From positions 744,001 through 808,000 of the forward strand of contig JACKFA010000003.1 of the NCBI GenBank assembly GCA_020632715.1: a stretch of 64,000 bases of DNA, read 5' to 3'. Made by a program: the position numbers and the translations under genes. The stretch comes from Deltaproteobacteria bacterium (GTDB taxonomy: Bacteria; Myxococcota_A; UBA9042; PHBI01). Under the pieces are notes generated by a model. The model saw only the letters and a list, made by a program, of their open reading frames with translations, ran no database searches and was not told the DNA's origin. Positions 18,392 to 25,991 of the stretch are shown in pieces. Numbering within the stretch: position 1 is the stretch's first letter; the number at the start of each line of letters is the position of its first letter.

Positions 18392-20125
18392 CTACATCCG
18401 GCTCACGCGCGGGATGTTGAGGCAGGAGAGCCCGATCTCGAACGTGCGGTACGTCGCCTGGACCAGCGTCAGGCGCGACCTCCGTGTCGCCTCGTCGTCC
18501 GCGCCAAGGATCGAGCACTTCGCGTAGAACGCGTTGAACTTCCGCGCGAGGGCGTAGAGGTACTCGCAGAGGATGTGCGGGCGCAGCTGCTCGCCCACGC
18601 GCTCGAGCGTGTCGCCGAGGCGCACGAGGAAGAAGGCGAGCTCCTTCTCCTCGTCGGCCTCGAGCCGGAGCGGGCTCCCGTCGACCGCGAACTCGGCCCC
18701 GAAGCGCGCCACGTGCTCGCGGAACACCGACGCGCATCGCACGAGCGTGTACTGGAGGTACGGCCCCGTGTTGCCGTCGGCGGCGAGGAGCTTGTCCCAG
18801 TCGAACTTGTAGTCGGTCGTCAGGTTCTGCGCGAGGTCCGCGTACTTGACCGCCCCGCTCCCGACCTTCCGCGCGATGGCGCGCTGCTCCTCCTCGCTCG
18901 CGTCCGGCCAGCGCTCCGTCACGAGCGGCAGGATCCGCGCCTCCGCCTCGTCGAGGAGCGAGTCGAGCCGCACCGTGCCTCCGTCGCGCGTCTTGAACGG
19001 GCGCCCGTCCGCCCCGAGCATCATCCCGAAGCCGACGTGCTCCATCTTCACGTCGTAGCCCATCTTGCGGATGGTCGCGAAGAGCTGCCGGAAGTGGTCG
19101 GACTGCCGCACGTCGACCACGTAGATGATGCGGTCTGCGCCGTACGCCTCGAGGCGATACTCGACCGTCGCGATGTCGCTCGTCGCGTACAGAAACGCCC
19201 CGTCCGACTTCCGGATGAGGTACGGCGTCTCCGGGAGCCCCGGCTCGTCGAAGAAGATCCCGATCGCGCCCTGCGTCTCGACCGCCAGCGCGCGCTCGAG
19301 GAGCCCCTCCACCACGCCGTGCAGGCGGTCGTGGTAGAAGCTCTCGCCGTGCCACGCATCGAACTCGACCTCGAGGCGCTCGTACACCGTCGCCGCCGCC
19401 TCCTTCGAGATCGCGACGAACCGCTCCCAGAGCGCCTTGTTCTCCGCGTCGCCGGCCTGGAGCTTCGCGAGCTCCTGCCGGCACGCCTCCGCCACCTCGG
19501 GGTCGGCCTTCCCGCGCTCCGTCCCGAGCTTGTAGAGCCGCTCGAGCTCGCCGATGGGGTCCGCCGCGAGCGCCGCCTCGTCGCGCTCCCGCTTCCACGC
19601 CCAGATCAGGATCCCGAACTGCGTCCCCCAGTCGCCGAGATGGTTGTCGCCGACGACCGTGTGCCCGAGGAACTTGAGCGTCCGGACGAGCGCGTCGCCG
19701 ATGACCGTCGAGCGCAGGTGCCCGACGTGCATCCGCTTCGCGACGTTCGGGCTCGAGAAGTCGATCACGATCGACTGCGGGTCGCCCACCGGCGCCACCC
19801 CGAGGCGCGCGTCGGCCGCCGCCGCGCCGAGCGCCGTCGCGACCCAGGCCGGGTCGAGGCGCAGGTTGATGAACCCGGGCCCGGCGATCTCGGGGGCGAG
19901 GCAGATCCCGCCCGTGTCGAGCGCGGCCACGACCTTCTCCGCGAGCTTCCGCGGGTTCTCCTTCAGCTCCTTCGCGAGCGGGAGCACCCCGTTGATCTGG
20001 TAGTCGCCGAAGCGCGCGTCGGTCGCCGGGCGCAGCTCCGGGTTCGGCGACTCGAGGCCGAGCGCCTCGCGCATCGCGCGCGCGGCCATCTCGGAGAGGG
20101 TCTGGTTCAGGCGTCCGGCGTCCAC
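18392..20125 (-). CDS. argS: Arginyl-tRNA synthetase
   Basis: 577 residues from GTG 20125, preceded by GGGAGG. It is a class I synthetase that charges tRNA-Arg. The N-terminal Add1 domain (1-115) is followed by the catalytic domain with its HIGH variant HVGH in SPNVAKRMHVGHLRSTVIGDAL, the second signature LGADGRPFKTRDGGTV, and a helical anticodon-binding domain ending in LSCLNIPRVSRM, typical of the C-terminal hydrophobic/Met end of ArgS. Length is normal (about 560-580). An extended -10 (TGGTATAGC) lies 29 bases ahead of the start. The nuclease-like gene downstream is probably cotranscribed. Confidence 0.95.
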   Translation of the reverse strand: MDAGRLNQTLSEMAARAMREALGLESPNPELRPATDARFGDYQINGVLPLAKELKENPRKLAEKVVAALDTGGICLAPEIAGPGFINLRLDPAWVATALGAAAADARLGVAPVGDPQSIVIDFSSPNVAKRMHVGHLRSTVIGDALVRTLKFLGHTVVGDNHLGDWGTQFGILIWAWKRERDEAALAADPIGELERLYKLGTERGKADPEVAEACRQELAKLQAGDAENKALWERFVAISKEAAATVYERLEVEFDAWHGESFYHDRLHGVVEGLLERALAVETQGAIGIFFDEPGLPETPYLIRKSDGAFLYATSDIATVEYRLEAYGADRIIYVVDVRQSDHFRQLFATIRKMGYDVKMEHVGFGMMLGADGRPFKTRDGGTVRLDSLLDEAEARILPLVTERWPDASEEEQRAIARKVGSGAVKYADLAQNLTTDYKFDWDKLLAADGNTGPYLQYTLVRCASVFREHVARFGAEFAVDGSPLRLEADEEKELAFFLVRLGDTLERVGEQLRPHILCEYLYALARKFNAFYAKCSILGADDEATRRSRLTLVQATYRTFEIGLSCLNIPRVSRM

Positions 20126-20153
20126 AGCGTCCTCCCGTCCGTGCGAGGGAGAC

Positions 20154-20162
20154 GCTATACCA
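20154..20162 (-). promoter_or_regulatory. Extended -10 TGGTATAGC ahead of argS
   Basis: Read on the minus strand, TGG followed by TATAGC gives an extended -10 element, about 29 bases upstream of the argS GTG, leaving a leader of about 20 bases with the GGGAGG site. The -35 region (TGGCCG at 17 bases) is poor, as expected for extended -10 promoters. The same nonamer type occurs before the HD gene and infB. Confidence 0.5.
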
Positions 20163-20226
20163 GCGGCCGCCGGGCGCGGCCACCAGAAGAAGGCGCCCCC
20201 GGCCTCGCCCTGCCCTGCCCTGCACC

Positions 20227-21399
20227 TCAGCGCGTCGGGTACTCGTAGAGCTCGCCGAGGTAGTTCCGGAAGACGACCTTGTCCTCGTCCCAGCGCTCGA
20301 CGTACTCCGGCACGAGCGGGATCTTCCCGCCGCCGCCCGGGGCGTCGATGACGTAGTGCGGGACGGCCATGCCGCTCGTGTGGCCGCGGAGGGCCTGCAG
20401 GATGGCGAGCCCCGACTGGAGCGGCGCCCGGAAGTGGGAGATCCCCTGCGCGAGGTCCGCCTGGAAGATGTAGTACGGGCGGCAGCGCTGGCGGAGGAGC
20501 CAGTGGTTGAGCGCCTTCACGGCGGCCGGATCGTCGTTGACGCCGCGCAAGAGCACCATCTGGTTCGCGACGTTGACGCCGTGGTCCGCGAGGAGGCGCA
20601 GGCAGCGCGCGGCCTCGGGGGTGCACTCGCGCGGGTGGTTGAAGTGGGTGTGCACGAAGAGCGGCTGGTGGCGCGCGAGGCGGGTCACGAGCGCCTCCGT
20701 GAAGCGCTGCGGGAGCGTCACCGGGTTCCGCGTGCAGAGGCGGACGACCTCGACGTGCGGGATCTCGCGTAGGGCGCCGAGCAAGGCGTCGAGCCGATCG
20801 TCGCTGAGCGTCAGCGGGTCGCCACCGGAGACGAGCACGTCGCGCACCTCGGGGTGCGCGGCGATGTAGGCGAGGCCCTGGTCGAGCTGACCGTGGTTCG
20901 CGGCGGACGTCGGATCGCTCACCTTGCGCTTGCGCGTGCAGTGGCGGCAGTACACGGGGCAGTTGTGCGTGACGTAGTAGAGCACGCGATCCGGGTAGCG
21001 GTGCGTGATGCCGGGGACCGGCATGTACGCCTCCTCGCCGAGGGGGTCGGCGAGGTCGGTCGCGGCCACGTCGAGCTCCGCGAGCACCGGGACGGCCTGC
21101 ATCCGCACGGGGCAGCGCGGGTCGTCCGGGTCCATGAGGGCCGCGTAATACGGCGTGATGGCCATGCGGAACTGGTCGCCGGTGGCCGCGATGGCGGCAC
21201 GCTCGTCGTCCGTGAGGCGCACGACGCGCTCGAGGTCGGCGGCCGTGCGGAGGCGGTGGCGCTGCTGCCAGCGCCAGTCGTTCCAGACCTCGTCGGGGAC
21301 GTGGCTCCACGGGCCGCGCGGGCTCTCGCCGAGGACGTCGCGCGCGACGCGGCCGAGCTCCGGGGCATCCGCTTCTTGCTGGGTCGCCGGGTCGAACAT
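20227..21399 (-). CDS. Lysine 2,3-aminomutase family radical-SAM/PLP enzyme
   Basis: 390 residues from ATG 21399; a GTG at 21465 is possible and is supported by TATAGT 24 bases before it, but the extra 22 codons have atypical codon use. The radical-SAM cluster motif C147-x3-C151-x2-C154 lies in NCPVYCRHCTRKRKV. The pyridoxal-phosphate lysine is K359 in DAPGGGGKIPL, and HFNHPRE and LLRGVNDD are family signatures. Enzymes of this group turn alpha-lysine into beta-lysine; short relatives (EpmB) supply beta-lysine to modify EF-P. At about 390-410 residues with an intact C-terminal domain, this matches KamA more than the roughly 340-residue EpmB. No epmA or efp is in the window. Confidence 0.88.
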   Translation of the reverse strand: MFDPATQQEADAPELGRVARDVLGESPRGPWSHVPDEVWNDWRWQQRHRLRTAADLERVVRLTDDERAAIAATGDQFRMAITPYYAALMDPDDPRCPVRMQAVPVLAELDVAATDLADPLGEEAYMPVPGITHRYPDRVLYYVTHNCPVYCRHCTRKRKVSDPTSAANHGQLDQGLAYIAAHPEVRDVLVSGGDPLTLSDDRLDALLGALREIPHVEVVRLCTRNPVTLPQRFTEALVTRLARHQPLFVHTHFNHPRECTPEAARCLRLLADHGVNVANQMVLLRGVNDDPAAVKALNHWLLRQRCRPYYIFQADLAQGISHFRAPLQSGLAILQALRGHTSGMAVPHYVIDAPGGGGKIPLVPEYVERWDEDKVVFRNYLGELYEYPTR

Positions 21400-21488
21400 C
21401 GGCGCGAGTTGTCGCGTGCGACGCGCCGCGAGGTCAACACCCGGGATGGGCCGCGCGGTCACCACCTCGGCGCCGTCGCGGAGCCGGG

Positions 21489-21494
21489 ACTATA
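21489..21494 (-). promoter_or_regulatory. -10-like TATAGT ahead of kamA-type gene
   Basis: On the minus strand TATAGT (5/6 match to TATAAT) follows CGGG in the divergent gap between the aminomutase and the site-2 protease genes. No good -35 is visible at 16-18 bases. It is one of five TATAG-type elements before minus-strand genes. Confidence 0.35.
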
Positions 21495-21525
21495 CCCGAG
21501 CCATCCGCGCGCCTATCATGGGACG

Positions 21526-22554
21526 GTGGCGTGGTCATTGCCCATAGGCCGGCTCTTCGGGATCCCCATCAAGATCCACGTGACCCTGATCGCGCTGGTC
21601 GCGTTCATGCTGATCCTCGCGCCGGCCGAGGCCAACCTCCTGCGCGGCGTGTTCGCGGTGGGGCTCATCTTCGGGAGCGTCCTGCTCCACGAGCTCGGCC
21701 ACGCCCTGGTCGCGCGCCGCTACGGCGTCCGGACGCGCGAGATCGTGCTCCTCCCCATCGGCGGCGCCGCCCTGCTCGTGGAGCACCCGCGCGAGCCCAT
21801 GCACGAGCTCTGGATCGCGCTCGCCGGGCCGCTCGTGAGCCTCGTGCTCGCGGGCGTCGGCTTCATCGGCTTCCTCGTCGCCCCGCTCGTCGGCCTCGCG
21901 GATCTGGCCTACATCAACCTCGCCCTCGGCCTCTTCAACCTGATCCCGGCGTTCCCGCTCGACGGGGGGCGGGTCCTGCGCGCGCTGCTCGCCCGGTGGA
22001 TGGGGAGCCCGCGGGCGACGCGCGCGGCGGCGCGCATCGGGCGGCTCATCGCCCTCGCCTTCCTCGCGGTGGCCCTCGTGTACGGGCACCTCGTCCTCGG
22101 CTTCATCGCGGCGTTCGTGTTCGTCGCGGCGGCGGCCGAGGAGCGGAGCGTCGTGATCCAGCAGCTCGTCGGGCAGAAGCGGGTCGCGGACATGATGCAG
22201 GCGACGCCCGAGATCGACCTCGCGACGTCCGTGCGCGAGGCGGCGCACATGTTCCGGGATCTCCCGTACCTGAAGGCGCTGCCCGTCGCGTACGGGGAGC
22301 GGGTGGTCGGGGTCGTGCACAAGGACGACCTCGAGGGCGACGGGCCGAGCGCGGACGAGCGGCCGGTGTCGGCGATCGCCGACCGGAACGTCGTGACGCG
22401 CGGCGAGGAGGCGCCGCTGATGGAGCTCCTCCACGACATGGGGGCGGCGCGGAGCCGCGCGGCGGTCATCGTGGTCGACGGGCAGGTGCGGGGCGTCGTG
22501 ACGGTCGAGCACGTGCTCGAGGAGATCCGCGCGGCGCGGCACGCCGAGTTCTGA
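21526..22554 (+). CDS. Site-2 protease (M50) with C-terminal CBS pair
   Basis: 342 residues from GTG 21526. Four to six membrane helices carry the zinc motif H55-E56-L-G-H59 and the third ligand region NLIPAFPLDGGR, followed after about residue 230 by two CBS repeats (VADMMQATPEIDLATSV, VSAIADRNVVTRGEEAPLMELLHDM, GVVTVEHVLEEI). This is the Rip3/SpoIVFB-like class of intramembrane proteases that cleave membrane-bound anti-sigma or transcription factors; the CBS domains probably sense adenine nucleotides. There is no ribosome site before the GTG, and TATCAT (21514-21519) ends six bases before it, so the mRNA may be leaderless. No anti-sigma gene is adjacent. Confidence 0.9.
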   Translation: MAWSLPIGRLFGIPIKIHVTLIALVAFMLILAPAEANLLRGVFAVGLIFGSVLLHELGHALVARRYGVRTREIVLLPIGGAALLVEHPREPMHELWIALAGPLVSLVLAGVGFIGFLVAPLVGLADLAYINLALGLFNLIPAFPLDGGRVLRALLARWMGSPRATRAAARIGRLIALAFLAVALVYGHLVLGFIAAFVFVAAAAEERSVVIQQLVGQKRVADMMQATPEIDLATSVREAAHMFRDLPYLKALPVAYGERVVGVVHKDDLEGDGPSADERPVSAIADRNVVTRGEEAPLMELLHDMGAARSRAAVIVVDGQVRGVVTVEHVLEEIRAARHAEF

Positions 22555-22658
22555 GGCGCGCTCGCGCACGTGGGGCGCCCCCGGCGCTTCGGCGCGCGCG
22601 GTTGATTCGGAGGCGACCGGGGCGCACCCTTACGACTGCGCGCGCGCCGCCGAGCGCG

Positions 22659-22687
22659 TTGCCTACGGGCCTGCGGCGTGCTAATGG
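22659..22687 (+). promoter_or_regulatory. Possible promoter of the lone nuoB
   Basis: TTGCCT (22659-22664), a 17-base spacer and TAATGG (22682-22687) lie in the 185-base gap upstream of nuoB, leaving a leader of about 45 bases that ends in the GAGAAGGAG ribosome site. Confidence 0.33.
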
Positions 22688-22739
22688 CGGAGCCGCGGCG
22701 GGTCGATCTCTCGGCGGCCGCAGCGAGAAGGAGCGACCC

Positions 22740-23291
22740 GTGGCGAAGAACCCGCAGGCTGGCAGTTTCGATGATCGCGTCGTCACGACGAAGCTCTCCG
22801 AGCTCGTCAACTGGTGCCGCAGCTACAGCCTCTTCCAGTACCCCTTCGTGACCGCGTGCTGCGGGATGGAGTACATGGCGGCGGCGGCGGGGCGCCACGA
22901 CATGGACCGCTTCGGGGCGGCCGTGCCGCGCTTCTCGCCGCGCCAGGCGGACGTGCTCTGGGTGGTCGGGACCATCTCGCACAAGAACGCGCCGGTGCTG
23001 CGCCGCATCTACGAGCAGATGGCCGAGCCGAAGTGGGTCATCGCGTTCGGCGTGTGCGCGTCGACGGGCGGCTTCTACGACAACTACGCGACGGTGCCGG
23101 GCATCGACCACATCATCCCGGTCGACGTCTACATCCCGGGCTGCCCGCCGCGCCCCGAGGCCGTGATGGACGCGATCCTGATGCTGCAGGACCAGATCCG
23201 GAACGAGCCGGCGCGCCTCGTGAGCGAGGAGGACACGGTCCACCCGGACTTCCGGGTCGAGCCGAACGAGCGCGAAGAGGCCGGCTGGTAA
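22740..23291 (+). CDS. nuoB: NADH-quinone oxidoreductase subunit B (orphan copy)
   Basis: 183 residues from GTG 22740 with AGAAGGAGC upstream. All four ligands of the N2 [4Fe-4S] cluster are present: C40 and C41 in TACCGMEYM, C106 in FGVCASTGG and C135 in PGCPPRPE. So the subunit should hold the terminal cluster that passes electrons to quinone in complex I. It is not in a nuo operon: the gene before is a protease and the gene after is convergent. It is either the sole NuoB working with subunits encoded elsewhere or a second copy. The sequence GTISHKNAPVLRRIYEQM differs from the common GTLTNKMAPALRKVYDQM of bacterial complex I. Confidence 0.92.
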   Translation: MAKNPQAGSFDDRVVTTKLSELVNWCRSYSLFQYPFVTACCGMEYMAAAAGRHDMDRFGAAVPRFSPRQADVLWVVGTISHKNAPVLRRIYEQMAEPKWVIAFGVCASTGGFYDNYATVPGIDHIIPVDVYIPGCPPRPEAVMDAILMLQDQIRNEPARLVSEEDTVHPDFRVEPNEREEAGW

Positions 23292-23297
23292 TAGCCA

Positions 23298-23419
23298 TCG
23301 GGCCTCGCTGACCGGAGCCGGAGCGGCGCCGACCAAGCGCCCGCAGGGCGCGACTCGGTGCCGCGCAGGCGCAGGTCAGCGAGGCATAGTCTAGCCCTCG
23401 GGCCTCGCTGGCCGGAGCC
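23298..23419. repeat. Nested 84-base hairpin plus a partial direct copy
   Basis: Between the convergent nuoB and HD genes, GCCTCGCTGACC (23302-23313) pairs perfectly with GGTCAGCGAGGC (23374-23385). Inside, after a symmetric 9x9 loop, GCGGCGCCGA (23323-23332) pairs with TCGGTGCCGC (23355-23364) with one G-U, and GCGCCC (23337-23342) pairs with GGGCGC (23346-23351) around GCA. The 22 bases at 23298-23319 recur with one change at 23398-23419, exactly 100 bases on. It may be a bidirectional terminator or a REP-type element. Confidence 0.75.
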
Positions 23420-23422
23420 CGC

Positions 23423-24730
23423 TCACAGCCCCGCCAGCACAGCCTTCGCCCGGTCCCGCTCCTCGGGCGCCACGTACACCCGCTCGAGCTTCAACGTCCG
23501 CTCGTAGCGCGAGTACAGGTCGGTCACCTGCTCGACGCGGTGCACGCGCTGCCTCCCGATGGGCGGCCGCTTGTCGACCACGAGCAGCGGGTCCGTGCGG
23601 TCCTTCGGCGCCTTGAGCGCGTACTTGCTCAGGACCGGCTTCGCCGTGATCCAGAGCGCGTGGACCCCGTCCTGCTCGAGCGCGTCGCGGATCCGGTCCT
23701 TCGCGGCGAGGTCCTGGTCCGTACGGAGCTCCGTCAGGAGCTGGTACGGCTCGAGCCGCTCCACCCGCTTCGCCCAGGGATCGCGCGACTCGTGGAGGCG
23801 CTGCATCAGCCACGCGTCGTGGCACCCGACGTACTGGCGCGGATCTGCCGGGAAGCGCGCCTCGTCCCCGACCGACCCGAGCCACGCCCGCAGCATCGCG
23901 TCGTAGATGTCCGACTTCGGGTGGAAGTAGACCATCTGGAACATGTGATAGCGCGCGAGCAGGAAGTGCTCGAACGTCGCGAGCGCGCGCAGGTCGATCG
24001 CGAGCCGCATCTTCCCCTCGTCCTCGAGGACGACCGCGTTCGAGATGAGCCAGCTCGTGTCGTAGTGACCGTACTCGACCCCGGCGAAGTACGCGTCGCG
24101 CCGCAGGTAGTCCATGCGGTCGACGTCCATCTCGCCGCTCACCATCCCGTGCAGGAGCGGCCAGAAGTCGCGCCCGCCCACGACGAAGCGCTCGGCCCGA
24201 TCCCCCGGGCTCTCCTCGATGATCGCCGCGACGTCGTCCGCCTCGATGTCGAGGTCTCCGAAAGCGTCGTCGATGACCGCCGAGAGCGGGCTGTCCGCGA
24301 CGAGCTTCCGCGTGAGGTCCTCGTGGCTCGCCCTGCCCTCCCCCATCGGCTCGCCGTGCACGTAGAGCAGCGAACGGTCCGGCAGCAGCGCCTCCGCGGC
24401 GTGCGAGAGCGGCGGGTGCCCGATGTCGTGGAGCAGCGCCCCGAGCCGCGCGAGCTGACGGAGGCGCGCGCGGTCCCCGTCGTCGAGCCCCGGCGCGCTC
24501 CCGAGCACCTGATCGGCGAGCCGCCCCGCGACGTGCATCGCGCCGATGGAGTGCAGATAGCGATGGTGGACCGCCCCCGGAAACACGTACTCCGCGAAGC
24601 CGAGCTGCTTGATGCGCCGCAGGCGCTGGAACGCCGGCGTGTCGATGACCGCGAGCTCGCCGCCCGACACGGCGATCGGCCCCCACAGGGGGTCGCGGAG
24701 CTCCACGGTGAACGTGCCTCTGCTCGTCAT
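23423..24730 (-). CDS. HD-domain phosphohydrolase (dNTPase-related)
   Basis: 435 residues from ATG 24730. The HD metal site is intact: H56-R57 and H60 in HHRYLHSIGAMH, H101-D102 in LLHDIGHPPLSHAAEALL, and the distal Asp region DVDRMDYLRRDAYF. The opening DPLWGPIAVSGGELAVIDTPAFQRLRRIKQLG is typical of the SAMHD1/YdhJ-like branch of deoxynucleotide triphosphohydrolases, whose members cut dNTPs into nucleoside and triphosphate, or act on other nucleotides. The remaining 230 residues contain the helical dimerisation part and a charged C-terminal domain. It is transcribed alone from an extended -10 promoter and converges on nuoB. Confidence 0.88.
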   Translation of the reverse strand: MTSRGTFTVELRDPLWGPIAVSGGELAVIDTPAFQRLRRIKQLGFAEYVFPGAVHHRYLHSIGAMHVAGRLADQVLGSAPGLDDGDRARLRQLARLGALLHDIGHPPLSHAAEALLPDRSLLYVHGEPMGEGRASHEDLTRKLVADSPLSAVIDDAFGDLDIEADDVAAIIEESPGDRAERFVVGGRDFWPLLHGMVSGEMDVDRMDYLRRDAYFAGVEYGHYDTSWLISNAVVLEDEGKMRLAIDLRALATFEHFLLARYHMFQMVYFHPKSDIYDAMLRAWLGSVGDEARFPADPRQYVGCHDAWLMQRLHESRDPWAKRVERLEPYQLLTELRTDQDLAAKDRIRDALEQDGVHALWITAKPVLSKYALKAPKDRTDPLLVVDKRPPIGRQRVHRVEQVTDLYSRYERTLKLERVYVAPEERDRAKAVLAGL

Positions 24731-24777
24731 GGCGGCGGCCTCTCGGTGGTCGGTCGTCCCGGCGCGGGACGGACACC

Positions 24778-24786
24778 GCTATAGCA
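24778..24786 (-). promoter_or_regulatory. Extended -10 TGCTATAGC ahead of the HD gene
   Basis: On the minus strand TGC plus TATAGC lies 48-56 bases upstream of the ATG at 24730, with no convincing -35. Eight of nine bases match the element before argS and eight of nine the one before infB. Confidence 0.48.
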
Positions 24787-24864
24787 CAGCCCTCGCGCCG
24801 CTCGAAACGGCCCTAGCGCCCATGTTGCGCTGCACAACGCCCGCGCGCCGCGTCGGCCTGAAAT

Positions 24865-24902
24865 GAGAAGGGCGACGATGCTGCGGTGCAACATCGTCGC
24901 CC
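24865..24902 (-). terminator. Intrinsic terminator of tRNA-Cys
   Basis: An 11-bp perfect stem GGGCGACGATG / CATCGTCGCCC (24870-24880 and 24892-24902) encloses an 11-base loop, starts five bases after the tRNA 3' end and is followed on the minus strand by TTCTCATTTC. It is the clearest stem-plus-T-rich terminator outside the rimP leader. Confidence 0.75.
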
Positions 24903-24906
24903 TCGG

Positions 24907-24977
24907 AGGCGCCACCCAGATTTGAACTGGGGATAAAGGATTTGCAGTCCTCTGCCTTACCACTTGGCCATGGCGCC
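24907..24977 (-). tRNA. tRNA-Cys (anticodon GCA)
   Basis: Read on the minus strand, the acceptor arms GGCGCCA and TGGCGCC pair perfectly (7 bp) and the discriminator base is T (U73), as expected for tRNA-Cys. The anticodon arm GAGGA-CTGCAAA-TCCTT places GCA in the loop, and the T arm is CCCAG-TTCAAAT-CTGGG. The 3' CCA is not encoded. The molecule is 71 nt long. It has its own consensus-like promoter at 25004-25032 and its own terminator, so it forms a single-gene transcription unit. Confidence 0.96.
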
Positions 24978-25003
24978 ACGGCCGTGTCGCGAGCGACGGA
25001 CGG

Positions 25004-25032
25004 TTTCTAAAGGGTCTCCGGCGGGGTGTCAA
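25004..25032 (-). promoter_or_regulatory. Promoter of tRNA-Cys
   Basis: On the minus strand TTGACA (25027-25032), a 17-base spacer and TAGAAA (25004-25009) give a near-consensus sigma-70 type promoter; the start would fall at about 24997, 20 bases before the mature tRNA. Confidence 0.65.
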
Positions 25033-25092
25033 ACGAATCCGGGGCCGACCTGCCGTGAGCCGACTCGTTCCCCAGAGTCTCCCCGAGGGCTC

Positions 25093-25809
25093 CTAGATCG
25101 AGAGCTGCGCGATCCGCCAGGCGTTGTTGTCCTTCGGGTCCCGCGCGAACACGACGGGTGCTGGCATCTTGCCGTCCGCCTTGCTCACGAACACCCGCAC
25201 GCGCTCGACGTTCGGGCCGATCTCGGCCGGCTCGGTGTAGGCGATCTGGAACGACGCCGGGTTCTTCGACGCGTCGAGGTACTCACCCGCCGAGCGCCGC
25301 GCCTTGTGCCACGAGAACGCCTTGAAGTGGTCGATCGAGCGCGGCCCCTGGAGCTGACTCGAGTGCGTCGCCTTGTACAAGAGGCCCCACATGTCGTCGA
25401 TCTCCGCGGACTGGACCGCGCCGAAGAGGAACGTCAGCATGTCCGTGACCGACGCCTCGGCGCCCGGCACCACGAGGTCCGTCCGGTCGCGGTAGGGGTT
25501 GAAGTCCCGCTTCGGCTCCTCCCCCGGGCGCGCAGGCGCCGACGCGTCTCGTGTCGGGGTCGCGGGCGACGGGACAGTGCGCGCAGGCGGCGCAACCCGC
25601 ACGAGCGGCGGGCCAGCAGGCGCGGTGGCGACGGGCACCGCGGCCGGCGCCGCCACCGCGGCGACGGGAGCCGGCGGCGCCGCCACCACGGCCACCGGGG
25701 CCGCGGCGCGCGACTCCCCCGCGGCCTTGATGGCGTCGGCGATCTTCGAGAGCGCGGCCTCGAGTCGGTCGAGTCGCGCGATGACGTCGTTCAGCGTGGC
25801 GTCGCTCAT
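25093..25809 (-). CDS. Unrecognised protein: coiled coil, Ala/Pro linker, NTF2-like domain
   Basis: 238 residues from ATG 25809. A short amphipathic coiled coil (LNDVIARLDRLEAALSKIADAIKAA) is followed by a 60-residue Ala/Pro/Val linker and a C-terminal domain of about 130 residues. The latter has the alpha-helix then curved-sheet pattern of NTF2-like domains (VTDMLTFLFGAVQSAEIDDMWGLLY, PNVERVRVFVSKADGK, DNNAWRIAQLSI). No catalytic motif is visible and no signal peptide precedes the coil, so it is likely cytoplasmic. It lies 182 bases downstream of the S41 protease gene on the same strand. I do not recognise a family. Confidence 0.75.
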   Translation of the reverse strand: MSDATLNDVIARLDRLEAALSKIADAIKAAGESRAAAPVAVVAAPPAPVAAVAAPAAVPVATAPAGPPLVRVAPPARTVPSPATPTRDASAPARPGEEPKRDFNPYRDRTDLVVPGAEASVTDMLTFLFGAVQSAEIDDMWGLLYKATHSSQLQGPRSIDHFKAFSWHKARRSAGEYLDASKNPASFQIAYTEPAEIGPNVERVRVFVSKADGKMPAPVVFARDPKDNNAWRIAQLSI

Positions 25810-25991
25810 GGAGGTCCTGTGTCCTTGGCTTCGCGGACGGCTCGAGCGCGCCCGGCCCGGGTCTCACGCGGACGACCCCAGCCCGAGGTGCGCCACGCGT
25901 TGGCGCCAAGCTACCCTGCAACGTGCCCCGCGGCAACCGCGCCGCCGCGCGTGCCCTGTGACCGGAACCCGCTCAGGGAGCACGCGCCGCG

